Assembly: GCA_013368325.1 (NCBI GenBank)
Contig: JAACJK010000222.1
Span: forward strand, 496,001 to 560,000
Length of the DNA stretch: 64,000 bases
Reading direction: 5' to 3'
From: Ephemerocybe angulata
Taxonomy: Eukaryota; Basidiomycota; Agaricomycetes; Agaricales; Psathyrellaceae
Under the pieces are notes generated by a model that saw only the letters and a list, made by a program, of their open reading frames with translations, did not search any database and was not told the DNA's origin. The stretch's first letter is position 1. Every line of letters begins with the position of its first letter. This document shows positions 47,992 through 59,663 of the stretch, piece after piece. Position numbers and translations under genes: made by a program.

Positions 47992-48985
47992 ATGAACAGC
48001 TCGCCCTCCTCCTCCAACTCCTCCCTTTACGACGCACCCACGACATCCCACCCACGGCCCAACGAGCACTTGGCTGTGCTCCTGCCCAAGCATCTGTGGA
48101 AGGTATGTCCGCCGTTTACGCTGTCTGGACATCGCTGACGTGCCCCAGCCCGACAGCAATGCGTCGATGTGCGACAATCTCTACTGCAGAGTGAGCTACG
48201 GCCTCTTTGAGCGCAGACACCACTGCCGCAAGTGCGGCGGCTGCTTCTGCGGCGCGTGCTCCTCCCGCACGACCCCGCTGCTCGACACCTCCGCGCTGCC
48301 CTTCGTATACCCCCCGCGCCACTCGCGCATCGCAGACTACGAGTCCCCCGAGTCCCCCATCGTCAACTCGCGCGTGTGCGAGGACTGCTGGGACCAGCTG
48401 CACGGCGTCCGCACCACGCCCCATACCCCCGCCCGCCCCAACATGAAGCGCGCGCTGTCCCACCCCATCTCCGTCGTCGGCCGCCGCGACCCCAGCCTCA
48501 GCTCCCGCTCCTCCTCCCACTCCAGCCTCTCCCCCGCCTCCCCCTCCCTCGCACGCAGACCATCCTCGCTGCGCCCCTCCCCGAGCAACTCGTCACTCAA
48601 CACCACCTCCTCCACCCGCAGCACCCGCGTGCCACGCACGAATGTCCTCCGCACCGCACACCTGCCCCTCCCGCTCAGCCTTGAGCGCTCCTACGGCGAG
48701 CTCGACGCGTACCCACTCAAACGCTCGAGTGTCCTCTGCAAAGCCACCGGAGGCGGTCGCTGGGAGCCCAAGCAGAATCCTATCCTCGATGGGTACCGGC
48801 CCCCCGTCGTCGGGGGCAAGGCCCCGTTCGAGATCGAGATGGAGAAGCAGGAGAAGGAGGAGCGCAGACGGAGAGAGAACCCTGTTATCCACGACGGCGA
48901 CTTCAAGTACCGCTTCGTCCGCCACCAGCCGAAAACGACTGAGGCCATGCTCTCGACAAGCCCCTTCTGCCTCTCCACGTTCTGA
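47992..48985 (+). CDS. FYVE zinc-finger protein
   Basis: Two exons (47992-48102, 48149-48985) encode 315 residues. After a Ser-rich start comes the FYVE domain (residues ~38-105): a tryptophan before PDSNASMC, paired cysteines, the phosphoinositide-binding RRHHCRKCGGCFCGAC, and a final CEDCW. FYVE domains bind phosphatidylinositol 3-phosphate on endosomes and vacuoles. The middle is a ~90-residue Ser/Pro/Arg-rich disordered region. The C-terminal third looks conserved (WEPKQNPILDGY, FEIEMEKQEKEERRRRENP) and may bind a partner. A loop of about 45 residues between zinc-ligand pairs three and four is longer than usual. Endosomal trafficking is the likely role. Confidence 0.88.
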
Positions 48986-49476
48986 GTCCGCCCCCGGCCT
49001 GTAAAAGTACCAACCACTGTCCCACCCAGTTCCCCCGCACTATCGCACTTAATCCGTTCGGTCCCTCGTCGCTCTCTCTTGCTGTTTTTTTGCACTATTA
49101 TTATTGTTGTATATTCGCTGCCCTCATGCACTGTATCCTTATCTCTCATGCGCATTATGTTTGTTGTTTACCTACCGGTCTCTGTCTCTCTCCCTTTATA
49201 CCGTAGTATACTACCGCGATTCCAGCCAATCTATCCATCTTGCTTGCGTTACCCTCTCCCGATTACAATATGCGATATTCCTCTGCAATAGACTTTGATT
49301 GATCTCTCCAATTTGTGAACCAACTTCAAAGAACTTGAATGCGCAAGGACTTGAGTCGGCGTGTGGCGGTGCACTCAGAAGCTGTAGGCAAACAAAGGCA
49401 AAGTGACCTGACGCGACCCGCGAGCATTTCCGGCCTTTCCAAAAAAATTGGAACCTGTTTCGCTGTCACGCTACCC
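48986..49476. other. Intergenic between FYVE and mL38 genes
   Basis: About 490 bases, T-rich and pyrimidine-rich after the FYVE stop. It contains the FYVE 3' region and the mL38 promoter. No other feature was seen. Confidence 0.5.
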
Positions 49477-51009
49477 ATGCTATCCCGCACCCTCCGCGCA
49501 GCGACAGCGCGCCCTTTCCTCGTCCGCGGCAATGCGTCGCTGAGCAGTGCGCCCCCGGCTGCTGGGACACCTGCACCCCCGCCGCCGCCAGCGAACACTA
49601 CGACTACGACTACGGCTACCCCGCCTTCCGCTAACGCTAAGGAGGCTGTGAAGGCCCCGGAAGAGGGAGACAAGGCGGAAGGAGGACGGAGGAAGCGCAA
49701 GGTGTGGACTCCGAGGAAGAGGCCTGCTATTTCGGCTCTTGCCCCGAGAGAGTGGAACCGCCCGCTTGCGCCTGGTGTTGTGCCTGCGTATGACTATGCG
49801 CTCAAGTATATACAGCGGGACGCTGTGGCTGTTACCGCTGAGGCGGCGGAGCTGGAGAAGAGGGTTGAGGAGAGGGAGGGGGAGTATCAGGCGCTTTTGA
49901 AGGAGGGTGGTAAGGATGGGGTGAAGGAGGGGTTGGAGGCGTTGGATGCGGAGTTGGAGGGGATGAGGGAGAAGTTGCATGTGCTGAGGGTGCAGGCGGA
50001 GGTTAATCTGCCCGAGGTGAGGTGGAAGGTTAAGAATGCGTTGGCGGAGAGGGGGAGGGAGGCGCATAGGCATCTTTTGGAGCATCGGTGGAGGAAGGAT
50101 GGCGACCTTGACTTGTTGGTGCGTTTCTACCTCCTAGTCTTTCGTTCGTTAGGGACGTGTACTGACGGTTATGCGTTTTTCTGGTTTTGCAGATGGAACG
50201 TATCTACCAGATGAAGGTCGTGCCGGATTTGCTGCCCGTGCTGAAGCCTACCGTGGATTTGCGCGTTGCTGTACCTGCGACGACGCCAGACCAGTTCCGC
50301 GCGCTCGCGGCGCAGGGCCGCGCAGGCGCGAACGTGCTCACCGTCGAGCCCGGGGTGTTCCTCGACCCCAAGAACACGCTCTCCCCGCCCATGCTCTACG
50401 CAGACGCCTTCCACGCCGACACGCGTCTCTACACCCTGCTCATGGTGGACCCGGACGTGCCGGACCCCGAGCGCGCGGGGTACAAGACGTATTTGCATTG
50501 GATGTGCCCGAATGTGGAGCTGAGCGCGGCGAGGGCGGGGAGGCTGACGGGGTTGAATGGGCATACGGCGTATGTGCCGCCGCATCCGCAGAGGGGGACG
50601 CCGTATCATCGGTATACGGTGTTGTTGTTGCCGCAGCCGCCTGTGGAGGGGGAGAGGTATTCGAGGAATTTGGAGGCGAGGGCGGTGAGGGAGGGGGGCG
50701 TGTCGAGTCGCAGGTTGGATATTCCGGTTGTGGGGGAGGGGGAGAGGGCGGGCTTTGATGTGAGGAAGTTTGTGGAGGAGTGGGGGCTTGGGATGGAGGG
50801 TGGGGCGCATATGTTTAGGGAGGTGTGGGGGGCGGCTACGAGTAAGGTTTATGAGGAGGTTTTGAGTGAGTGTTTTTCTTTGAGATTTGGGGGGTTGGAT
50901 GGATTGCTGACTTTTTGGTTTTGTAGAGCAACCTGAGCCTGTGTTTGGCCGCCCGAGGAAGGAGGATCGGTATGCTGATATTAGGGGGAGGAAGAAGTAT
51001 GTTTTGTAG
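49477..51009 (+). CDS. MRPL35: Mitochondrial large-subunit ribosomal protein mL38 (PEBP-like)
   Basis: Three exons (49477-50118, 50193-50865, 50927-51009) encode 465 residues. The N-terminus MLSRTLRAATARPFLVRG is Arg-rich and lacks acids, as in mitochondrial presequences. A Pro/Thr-rich linker and a long charged coiled coil follow (EAAELEKRVEEREGEYQALL). The second half is a phosphatidylethanolamine-binding-protein fold with LYTLLMVDPDVPDPE, YLHWMCPNVELS, YVPPHPQRGTPYHRYTVLLL and FDVRKFVEEWGL. This combination is that of yeast Mrpl35/mL38, a structural protein of the mitoribosome central protuberance. The tail RYADIRGRKKYVL is typical. All three exons keep frame. Confidence 0.92.
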
Positions 51010-54000
51010 ACGTGCTGTCGTCTATGAAGTCCCTCTTTCGTAAAAGGGTATCTCTCTCTATCTTTTTATTATTGTTTTCTTCGTAATGCATATAGATTTT
51101 CCATGGGTCCCTAATGACTGGATGAAATTGCCCTGCGCAACTGTGTCGGGACTGTTTGGGTGGCAAGCAGCAGCATTTGAAATCTCCGACTTCGTTCAGC
51201 TATCCCTCCTTCCACTTGGATACGATCGGTCACCGGTCACCGTGAACGTTGCCTTCCTTCGCTTACTCCTGGGTATGGAAGGACTTTGGTTAGCGCATGG
51301 GGGAACGGGCGAATATTTTCCAAGTGGTATGATTAGTGTGTACTGCCTATGACTGTCTGAATTCTTGACGCGCGTACGGAACGCGTGTGCACTGGCGTTA
51401 CATTCCCTGGGGGCGGTATGTGACCGACCGATCGACCGGGTGAAAGTTGAGCGGGCTGCGCAGTCGATGGTATATTATAGCCGCTCTATCTTGCATAGCT
51501 AATACTTAGAGTCATGCTCGGTGGAATGATTATTGAGTTGTCGGGGAAGTGCGGTCCCGACCCGACTGACCGACCGACCTTCTTTCCATTCTGGTGTTCG
51601 CACCTTTGCATGTGCTGGGGAGTAAGGGTTACAGTGCTTGTACTAATACTATGGGATTAGATCTGGTTGTTCGGAGCGTGACAAGAGCTCCAGGCGATAT
51701 GGGGAGTTGAGGCCGTTGGGTCTTTCCATTTCAATTTGTTGGTTTAGCATATGCCCGGGTGTATATGACCCACTATGACCCACTATAGTGGAGAGTTGAA
51801 GAAGGAGAGTGCAGGGTAGGGTAGTAGGATACAGTAAGTAGTGTGGGTCTGGTGTTACGATGACGACGTCAAGAACTCCAAAAATCCCCAGATAGTGGAT
51901 TATTGGATGGTTATTCGGCTTGGGGTAAACATGGATGGATACTTTTCGATGGGTTTACTTCAGGTTTACTTACTTGACTGGTTCTTGGGTTGTGGCTTGG
52001 AGCGGTCGAGGAGCGTGCCCCGTGCTACGTAGTTGCTTTTCCACGCTTGGGGCGGCGCCCAATCATGATCGGTGAGGCAAATAGGCGCCGTACACATATG
52101 CCAACTACTCACTGTGAGCATCTGGAGCTCCAACGAAGGAGGAGTCCGTCGAATTGGAGCGATGTCTCTGGAGAAGCGTCGGCGACGGAGCGGGGGCTCG
52201 GAGTGATTTCTGTTTGGCCCTCGTGGCACGCCTTCCGCTCGGGCCCCGCACTCGGGCGCCAAAGCTACCAAGTTGGCCTAAGTACTCCTGTTCTCGCTTA
52301 GGTATTGGCAATTGATATTTATCTTACTCCCAGGCGTCGTCATACGTCCTCATAAGTACTCCGGTGCTCTGCGTGCAGCCATAAGTGGCGCTTTGTCCCC
52401 TTCTTTCTTCCTTCTCGAGCGTGTCCTGGGGAAAGAGAGTGGAATTCGAAGAGGAATTATCTGATTACCGATGGCTGGAGCGTTGGTGGAACGGTCGGTC
52501 GGTGCGCACCCCTGCTTATCTCTGGTACTGTATGGTGCTCTTGGTGTCTATTAATTGACGGCGGCGATGGATATAGCATGGAATGGAGAATCTGGGGTTG
52601 CGAGGTATGCATGAACAAGTCTCGATTGGGCAGCAGGAAGGGGTTCGTCTCTTGAACGATCCGGGGTAAGTATTCGATATTCCTGGGGTGCCCCTCCGAG
52701 TCGGACAGGCCATTCGTAGGACCGTACCTCTCTCGTAACGCCTTGGGCATCGAGGAGCACGTTCCGGCGGCCCTGGCGCTGCTCACCTGTTCAGGATGGC
52801 CACCCAACCTCGTCTGCCGTTACGCTGTATCAGGCTGTATCCTTTCTGCTCTAATTTTGTGCCCAATGCTCGGGCCCTGTTCATTTCAACAGCAATGGCG
52901 TCAAGCACTTGGGCAGAGCGCTGGTTTTATAATGTCACGCTTGTATCCCCGCGCTGCTAGGCGCTCCTGTATCATCGATCAGCATCGAGCCCGGCATCAG
53001 CATCAGTTGTACGGACGGCGACGGCGACCAGCTTGTGGTGCTCCTGCGACTCGCACGATCAGAGCGTCCTTTGCTGCTTGTGCTCTGCTGCTGCATATCA
53101 AGTGCGTATCAGCAGAAGGCTGCTGTTTTTCTGTTATGTCCCTTTGGTAGGGTTCTATTCCGTCACGGTGTGGCGGGCTTCTGCTTTCTTTTGCTATGTC
53201 CTTACGATCGTTCCTTTTTCTTGGTGGGACTGGTCACTGGTGTGGCAGGACCTGCGTCACAGCACGGAGCATCGCTGTGTCTGTGGGTTCAGGGTATGTA
53301 ACGAGATTATACTTGACAGTGGTGGCAGGTGGGGAAGAGTGTGAAGGAGGCGACCCCATGCTACCCCATGGCATTGACAGGTGGAAGAAGACCAGAGGTG
53401 AGTTCTGTGAAGTTGAAGTTTGAACTTGCAGGCTCGTGGTTGGCTGCATGGGCAAGTGCGCTGGGAGAGGCCGGGAGGCATTATGAGAGGGTATATACAC
53501 CGAGGGTCTAGGTGGGAGGTTCCTTGGCTATAGCTGGCAAAAGGGCCTGGGGAACCTTAATGGCCTTGTGGACCGACCGGGTTCGCGCCGGAGTATTACG
53601 CCAGGAAGCTGTCCATCGTTGGTTTGCTTCTCCAGTCTCCAGACAGCAGCGGGGTATGGTAACGCTTTACAACACCTTTCTGATGTCCCTCCACTCTCGA
53701 CTGACTGGAGTCTTTAATTTTGAGGCATTGATGCCCACACGATGACATCCATGGGCTTCGTGCTCTGACAGTTTCCTCCGCACTTTGTCGAGCGAGGGAG
53801 CAATTGTCGAGGTAAGTAGGAGAGTCTCGTACTCTGATTTAAATGTCCGAGCGTGACTGACTTATTTGACCTGCTCGTTCCCTCTGTCCGGTCAACAGGA
53901 AAAACATAGGGGAAACTCTAAATCGGCCATGAGAATGGCTCGGATGCAGGGCGAGGGCTTCTTCGCCAATCCATGCTCCACTTGCGTGAGCTTTAAAGAC

Positions 54001-57000
54001 TTCATATTTTCCTTGTCTATTAAAGCCGTTCTGCTTGGTCAATAGTGTGTGTAGCCAGCGCCCTGCAGACGTTTAGGTTGGATGTGCGCCGCACGTGGAT
54101 GTACCACGGTGACCACAGGGAACAATCCCCTTCAAACAACCACTAGCATCTGTTAGTCTGCTCAGTACGGTTGTTTCAGGGCTCCTCAGGGACCCAGGGT
54201 ACCGACTAATGATACGAGAATGCGGAGCACGATTGTTGGTGAGGTCGCGCCGTGTGGTTTCGGCTGCAGTGCACCTCGATGCACGCATCTTACTAGATCA
54301 AGGCAAGTGCGCGAGCTAATAGGGGAATTCAAGTCAAACGCAACAGCCGTTTAAAACAACGATTTCTGTTTAAATTCCCAACGTCCGGTGGAATCCGAGC
54401 AATCACCAACTGCCATCAAATCTAGAGGCGATGCCGCTCTCTCGCCGAGCATACTGGGAAGGCATTTTAAAAGTATATACCGCTCTGGTAGACCTATAAA
54501 CTCGTATACTGGCCTTTGTACTGTTCTAGTGCCTATATCGCTGCTCTCTCGCAGATGAAAGCTTTCTCACATGCTTAATGACTATCTTCGCCTTATCTCG
54601 GAGCATCGGAGTTGAACACGGCTGAGCTACACAGCCCCCCTTGGCAAAAAGTTAAACAGAACTCGTTGTTTTAAACGGCTGTTGCGTTTAACTTGAATTC
54701 CCCTAATGGGGCCCTCGCAGGCCCTCGCTCTTCAAACACATCTCGAGCTTTGCATGGGCAAGATCATAAATTCATAATTGTCTTACAGCGGCCTTGTGTC
54801 CCAACGAGGACTCCGTCGTGATACCATTGGGCGACCTGGAATCTCATCTCGCGCGATAGGTGCGCCCTTTCCATCACCAGTGTTTCTATTCGCTGCTGCT
54901 ATACTGACCGCGTCTATTGGTTCGTACTTGGTCCTGAGGGTGGCCACCTCAGCTCGCTGCCAATCAGCAAAGTGTATTGGCGTAAATACGCCTCGCCCGC
55001 ATCCGCCGGCGGACAGTATGTAAGTATATAAACGCGGTCTTGCGGACTGACTGACGATTATCAAACAGCACTTTGTATACACTCAGCGGAACCAGGGTGG
55101 TCACTCCTGATTGATTCTTAGGACATCTAATGATCTATGGCCCACAACAATTGAAGAAATGCGTACGTCCACGAGCACCGCCGACTCAACGATGCGCGAG
55201 GTCAATCCCGTACGTACCTCCGATTGGACATGTGCAGCATGCCGGATTATATCTCACTATTTCGTGCTGGTCGATGTCCCCGGTTCCGTACCACGCGACG
55301 ACGTGGGTGACGCTCGGGATAGAGTCTGATCCATCCTGCACAAACCTCGGATATGGAGCAGCGAGCGCTTGTCATGCCCATCTCTGCGGTTTCTGCGGGT
55401 GCCCAAGTTTTTGCTGCTTCTTTGCTCGCGCCTCCGCAACCGAACACAATTGAATGTCGGATGTTCTTCAGCTTTCCCGGCGCTTCTCCGATTCGATGAG
55501 TGACCCCTAGGCCCTTGCGCCTTGTAAGCGACATATACTGAGCGGGGTCACGGTTGGCTTGCTCAGCGCTGCGAAATGCTGGCCTCGGGCCTTTGGGTGG
55601 TCAAACGCTGACAGAATGCACCCGCCCCAGATTTCTTGCAGTGCGACAAAGATTGAGTTACAACTCACCGCGCCACTTGCATCATCGTCGTGCATGGACC
55701 AAAGAGAGTAAGCCGATCTCTGCTTACTTCGTAAGGCAGACCGGAAGCGCTATGCAAGTAAGTAGCACCGGCGTCGGGAACGGCAGGGCTCGGCGGCGTA
55801 TTGCATCTGTTATCGAAAATCCCCAATGCGCATTGCGCATTTGCAGTGTGATGCATGATGCGCATCCCCGAGGAAAGGTGTGTCTCTATGTACCTTCCAC
55901 TTGGAGATGACGGAACGGCTGCTGTTCACCTTATAGATCTCTGATCTTCAGTAGGCTTAGAAGGTCTTGGTCTAGGCACAGAAGGCGACGCACGTTCGTC
56001 GCAATGCCAACTATAGCCATTAATAGTTGAGGTGTATTGACAAGTTCCCCTGGCCCCCCGCCCAGCCCCGCCCCCGCCCCCATGGCACTTAATCATGGCA
56101 CACGACGAGGTTTCAGGCTGCCCCTTGGTTTCGATCTCCCTGGATCATGCTAGGGTGCACACTGCACAGGCCTGTAGAATCTGGGGATTTGTAAAGGGTG
56201 TAAATGGTCACGTCGTACACTTGGGCAAAGGGTAGGCAGGAGCAAGTATAATCCATCTGACATACTTTTTTTGATCCTTCCCCAGGGAGGAAGAAGACCG
56301 AGGAAGCGTCTGGCTGCACCGGGGCCCACCCTACGCCCAACCTCCATATGTTACGATACACCATTTACCGTACGAGGATGTATCATGTGCGGCTCATGAC
56401 CATCTCTGAACAGAATTATCCCATCGATTATCTAGGAGCAGGCGTACATAGCTGAATGCTACTGGCAGTGTCCCGGAAGTTACGTCTGCATGCTTTCGCC
56501 TCAACTGCATCTCCTCGCAACACAACCTCGCACAGACTGCAGATCGTTTATCAGCTTGCATAAAGTAACGGCGGTGGCGATAAATTGGTGGGCAGGAAGA
56601 AAAATTGCACGACAGCCCGTCGCTTCGCTGTGATGCGCACCGTATGGTCACTTTTTGGGAAGCGATTTTTGGCTCGGCACCACATCGGTCGTTAGCCGGA
56701 CCCTTGACCTCTCAGTTTACCAATGCACTCATTTTCAAATAAGTACATCAACCAGGCGGGAGCTGATGTAGAGACCAGGGCAACATTGAGGTAGTTTGAA
56801 GTGCTTGCCGCGATCTGATGACCCTCTAATCTCGATGGTGGCGGATGACCCCGATTTTAAGGTCGGCGCTTAATGGTTTGGCGCGCATGCGACACGTGTG
56901 TCTCCGCGTGTCACATGAAGACGCGTATTACGAGGTCAACGAAATTAATGGAGACGTGGACACCGAAGCCAAATTCTGAAGAAAACAGGTGAGTCTGTTG

Positions 57001-57293
57001 ACCGGGAGATAGTACAACGAAGCAGCCGGGCGGTGGATAACATAACATATGTAAATATAACGTTGGACGGGCTAGTTGCGGGCTAGGCTACAATAAAGAG
57101 GGTAGTAATCTCGAGCGTCCTCCTTTAATCACCCTCAACCGAGGTTTCCATGCGAGGCCATTTCTATCTTCTGTCCTGATCCCCCATTCAAAAAATAGCC
57201 TTTCAGCAATTGGGATAAGATAGCTTCTGTCAATCGTAGCTCTATAAGAGAGTTGGTCACTCAGGTTCACCGTCACGATTAGCAAAGAGTTTC
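51010..57293. other. Gene-poor interval with MITE
   Basis: 6.3 kb with no supportable gene. Frames of 60-135 codons are scattered over both strands without motifs. The only clear element is the MITE at 54320-54705. Short palindromes occur, for example around 51782 and 55825, without known meaning. Confidence 0.5.
54320..54705. mobile_element. MITE, 382 bp, 52-bp terminal inverted repeats, TA target duplication
   Basis: The ends at 54322-54373 and 54652-54703 are inverted copies of each other over 52 bases with only two mismatches. They start GGGGAATTCAAGT and contain CAACAGCCGTTTAAAACAAC. A TA dinucleotide flanks each end (54320-54321 and 54704-54705), the target-site duplication of Tc1/mariner-type elements. 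The interior (about 280 bp) has no coding frame of note, so the element is non-autonomous and would depend on a transposase encoded elsewhere. The near-perfect ends suggest recent insertion. Confidence 0.9.
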
Positions 57294-58974
57294 TCACTGA
57301 TCCACAGGCCATTCGTGCGATCTGAACTGGACAGACTTGAGATTCTTGAAACCTGACAAGGAGACCTCTTTAAGGAAATTTAGCTCCTTTTTGAGCAGGG
57401 CCCTAAATGCAACACATCAGCCACTATACATAGGAATGCTATCGCAGCAGCTATACGTACTCCCTCTCACGCTCGGCGTGGATGATAACGACCCATTCCA
57501 GGGCCCAGTTCTCTAAAACCTCGTTAAAGGATACTGGTTTCCACGGGTCACCCTATTTGAAGACAATCAGGGTTTCACAAATAAGTTATAGCAATGGCAA
57601 CGTACCATGTTGAGCATAATGTCTGAGAATAGCCATGGGACGGAGATATTCTAAGAAAGTTTAGTGGTATATAAGGTATCTGTATCGATGAACATACTCT
57701 CAATTCTTTGGATACACAAGAGATAGCTTTGAAATGGCCTCCTTTCCAGATTCCTGAGTCCGAGGGAGGGGGGCCGAGGTATCCATCTACGGGCTTCATG
57801 TCCACCAAGTGGGACATGATCCTGTTGAGTATTGAAGTTCTGGAATGCATGTCGAGAACATCGAGTGCAGTGATATCAAGTGAGATGGCCGGGGAAGGGA
57901 TGGCAATTGTTCGTTTGCAGGAGCCGGTTTGGCGGAAGGTTTGCCAGTTTTCCCCGCTTTCCAATACGGCTTTCCAGGATAGATCCAAATTGACGTTATG
58001 CCTAGCATTCTTTAAACTATCGGTGCACCTTTACCAAACAGGCGGAAGGACAATGAAAAAGGGTTCAGACATACCAGAAATCTTGGAGCCGGAACTTCTT
58101 CAGGAAATGCCGGTCCTCCTTCGAAAGCTTTACAACCTGGTCCCCGTCCATCCACCCGTCTGTCAACCTTACCTCAATGAGGGTTTGGATCTTGGAAAGG
58201 TGATCGAGGGAATCGTGCAGTCTGGGAAACCTGGCGAGGTAGATATATTTCAGACTGGTACACGCTGATACCGCTTGGATGAGATGGATGCCGAGCGAAT
58301 CGAGTTCTGCATGGTACTACCGTACCACTGGCGTGTCCCCTGGAAAAATCGGAGAAATGCCTATGCTAGATATTAGTCATTGTACTCATTATATACTAGG
58401 GCCGTACCATATTCGTCCAAGTCGGGAGGACCGTCAAAACTGTCTGATACAGTGCTGCTCTGCCCTGGCTGCTCCTCCTGCACGCGTTGAAGTCTCGGAG
58501 TGTTACATCACTGGGATTGAGATGCGCGAATTGTAGGCCTTTTTGAAGTCCGTTGCTTGAGTCGGCTGCATGGCCGAGGGGCCTCAAGTCGATGAAGATA
58601 TGGGTCACTGTGTTTTGGCACCACTCCATGATACTGGCTATCACCATGCCCTGGCTTTCCTCCACTCTGATTTTCTTCACGTACTTGCATAGGGCGGGGT
58701 TGCCCTCCAGTGTTGCCTTCAATGCCAGGGTTTGAGATTTGGTGCGTAGGACGATAGTCTCGTATAGGAGAGGAGTTCCAACGCGCATCCATCTCCTGCA
58801 GACTTCGAGGAGCACCGACGAGGATTCTTCGCCTACGTGGTAGTTGCCAAAGGAGTGAGAATGATCACAGAAGAGATCGTCCGGGATTGCGATGCAACAC
58901 TCCAGAATCTGCTTGGTGACTTCTTCGGGAACATTGCGGAATATCGGGTGGTGGTACATCTGGTCGGGGCCCAT
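57294..58974 (-). CDS. F-box / LRR-like protein
   Basis: Six exons (58408-58974, 58075-58316, 57698-58016, 57606-57650, 57461-57552, 57294-57402) keep a single frame for 457 residues. The N-terminal HPIFRNVPEEVTKQILECC, followed by VLLEVCRRWMRVGTPLLYET, is the usual basidiomycete F-box region. It is followed by leucine-spaced segments (LIQAVSACTSLKYIYLARF, LSKIQTLIEVRL, LDITALDVLDMHSRTSIL) typical of the divergent repeat part. Such proteins are often substrate adaptors for SCF ubiquitin ligases, and many are fungus-specific and expanded. The short last exons end in KNLKSVQFRSHEWPVDQ. Intron 1 (91 bases) is longer than the others, so its acceptor is the least certain join. Confidence 0.78.
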
Positions 58975-59663
58975 GCTTGCAAGTCGTCGAATGAAGGATC
59001 AGATAACAGTGGATTTAGGCGCCGGTAACGTATCTCAAAGATTTGACGATCGCTGCGCAAGCTAGAGGGGCTGTGGCGCAGAGGTGGTGTTTGAAACCCT
59101 TGTCCCCGAGGCCTCGACAGTGGCTACTTATATAGGCACAAGTGCAGGACCAATTCCATGATCAGAACGTGGCTTGCAGGTGCATGCGGAAGCGCTCGAT
59201 CAAACGGACTTCGTCGTGGACCTTTAATCCTTCATGTGAAGCGTTCATCGTGATGAGTGCCGTTGCCGAAGAGGCTTTAAACAGATTAGGCCTCTCTGTG
59301 CCACTCGTGGCGGAAATGAGGACACGCCTATAACGTTGGTAGATGCTACAAACCAAGCTTGGCAGAGGCGACATCCCTCCATCCAACTAGCTCGCAACCG
59401 AATGAGGGATGTATTAGATAACTCGACATGGGGAAGCAATGAGAAGCCGCTGGAACCTTGTTAGTTCTCAGCGCCTGGTATATGTGGTTCCGATGCCTTG
59501 TTTTCGTCTTATGCATGTGATATGGCAACACAACTGCGGGCTTTGGTATCCATTTGCACGATCGCGAGAATGAGTATATACAAACTATATCACTGTCAAA
59601 TATGGTTGGGAGCAAAGGAATAGACGACTGACTTCTCCAGGCCTTGCGGCATATGGGAACGGT
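58975..59663. other. Intergenic upstream of the F-box gene
   Basis: About 690 bases. It should hold the F-box promoter and the 3' end of the membrane orphan. No gene or repeat was recognised. Confidence 0.5.
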
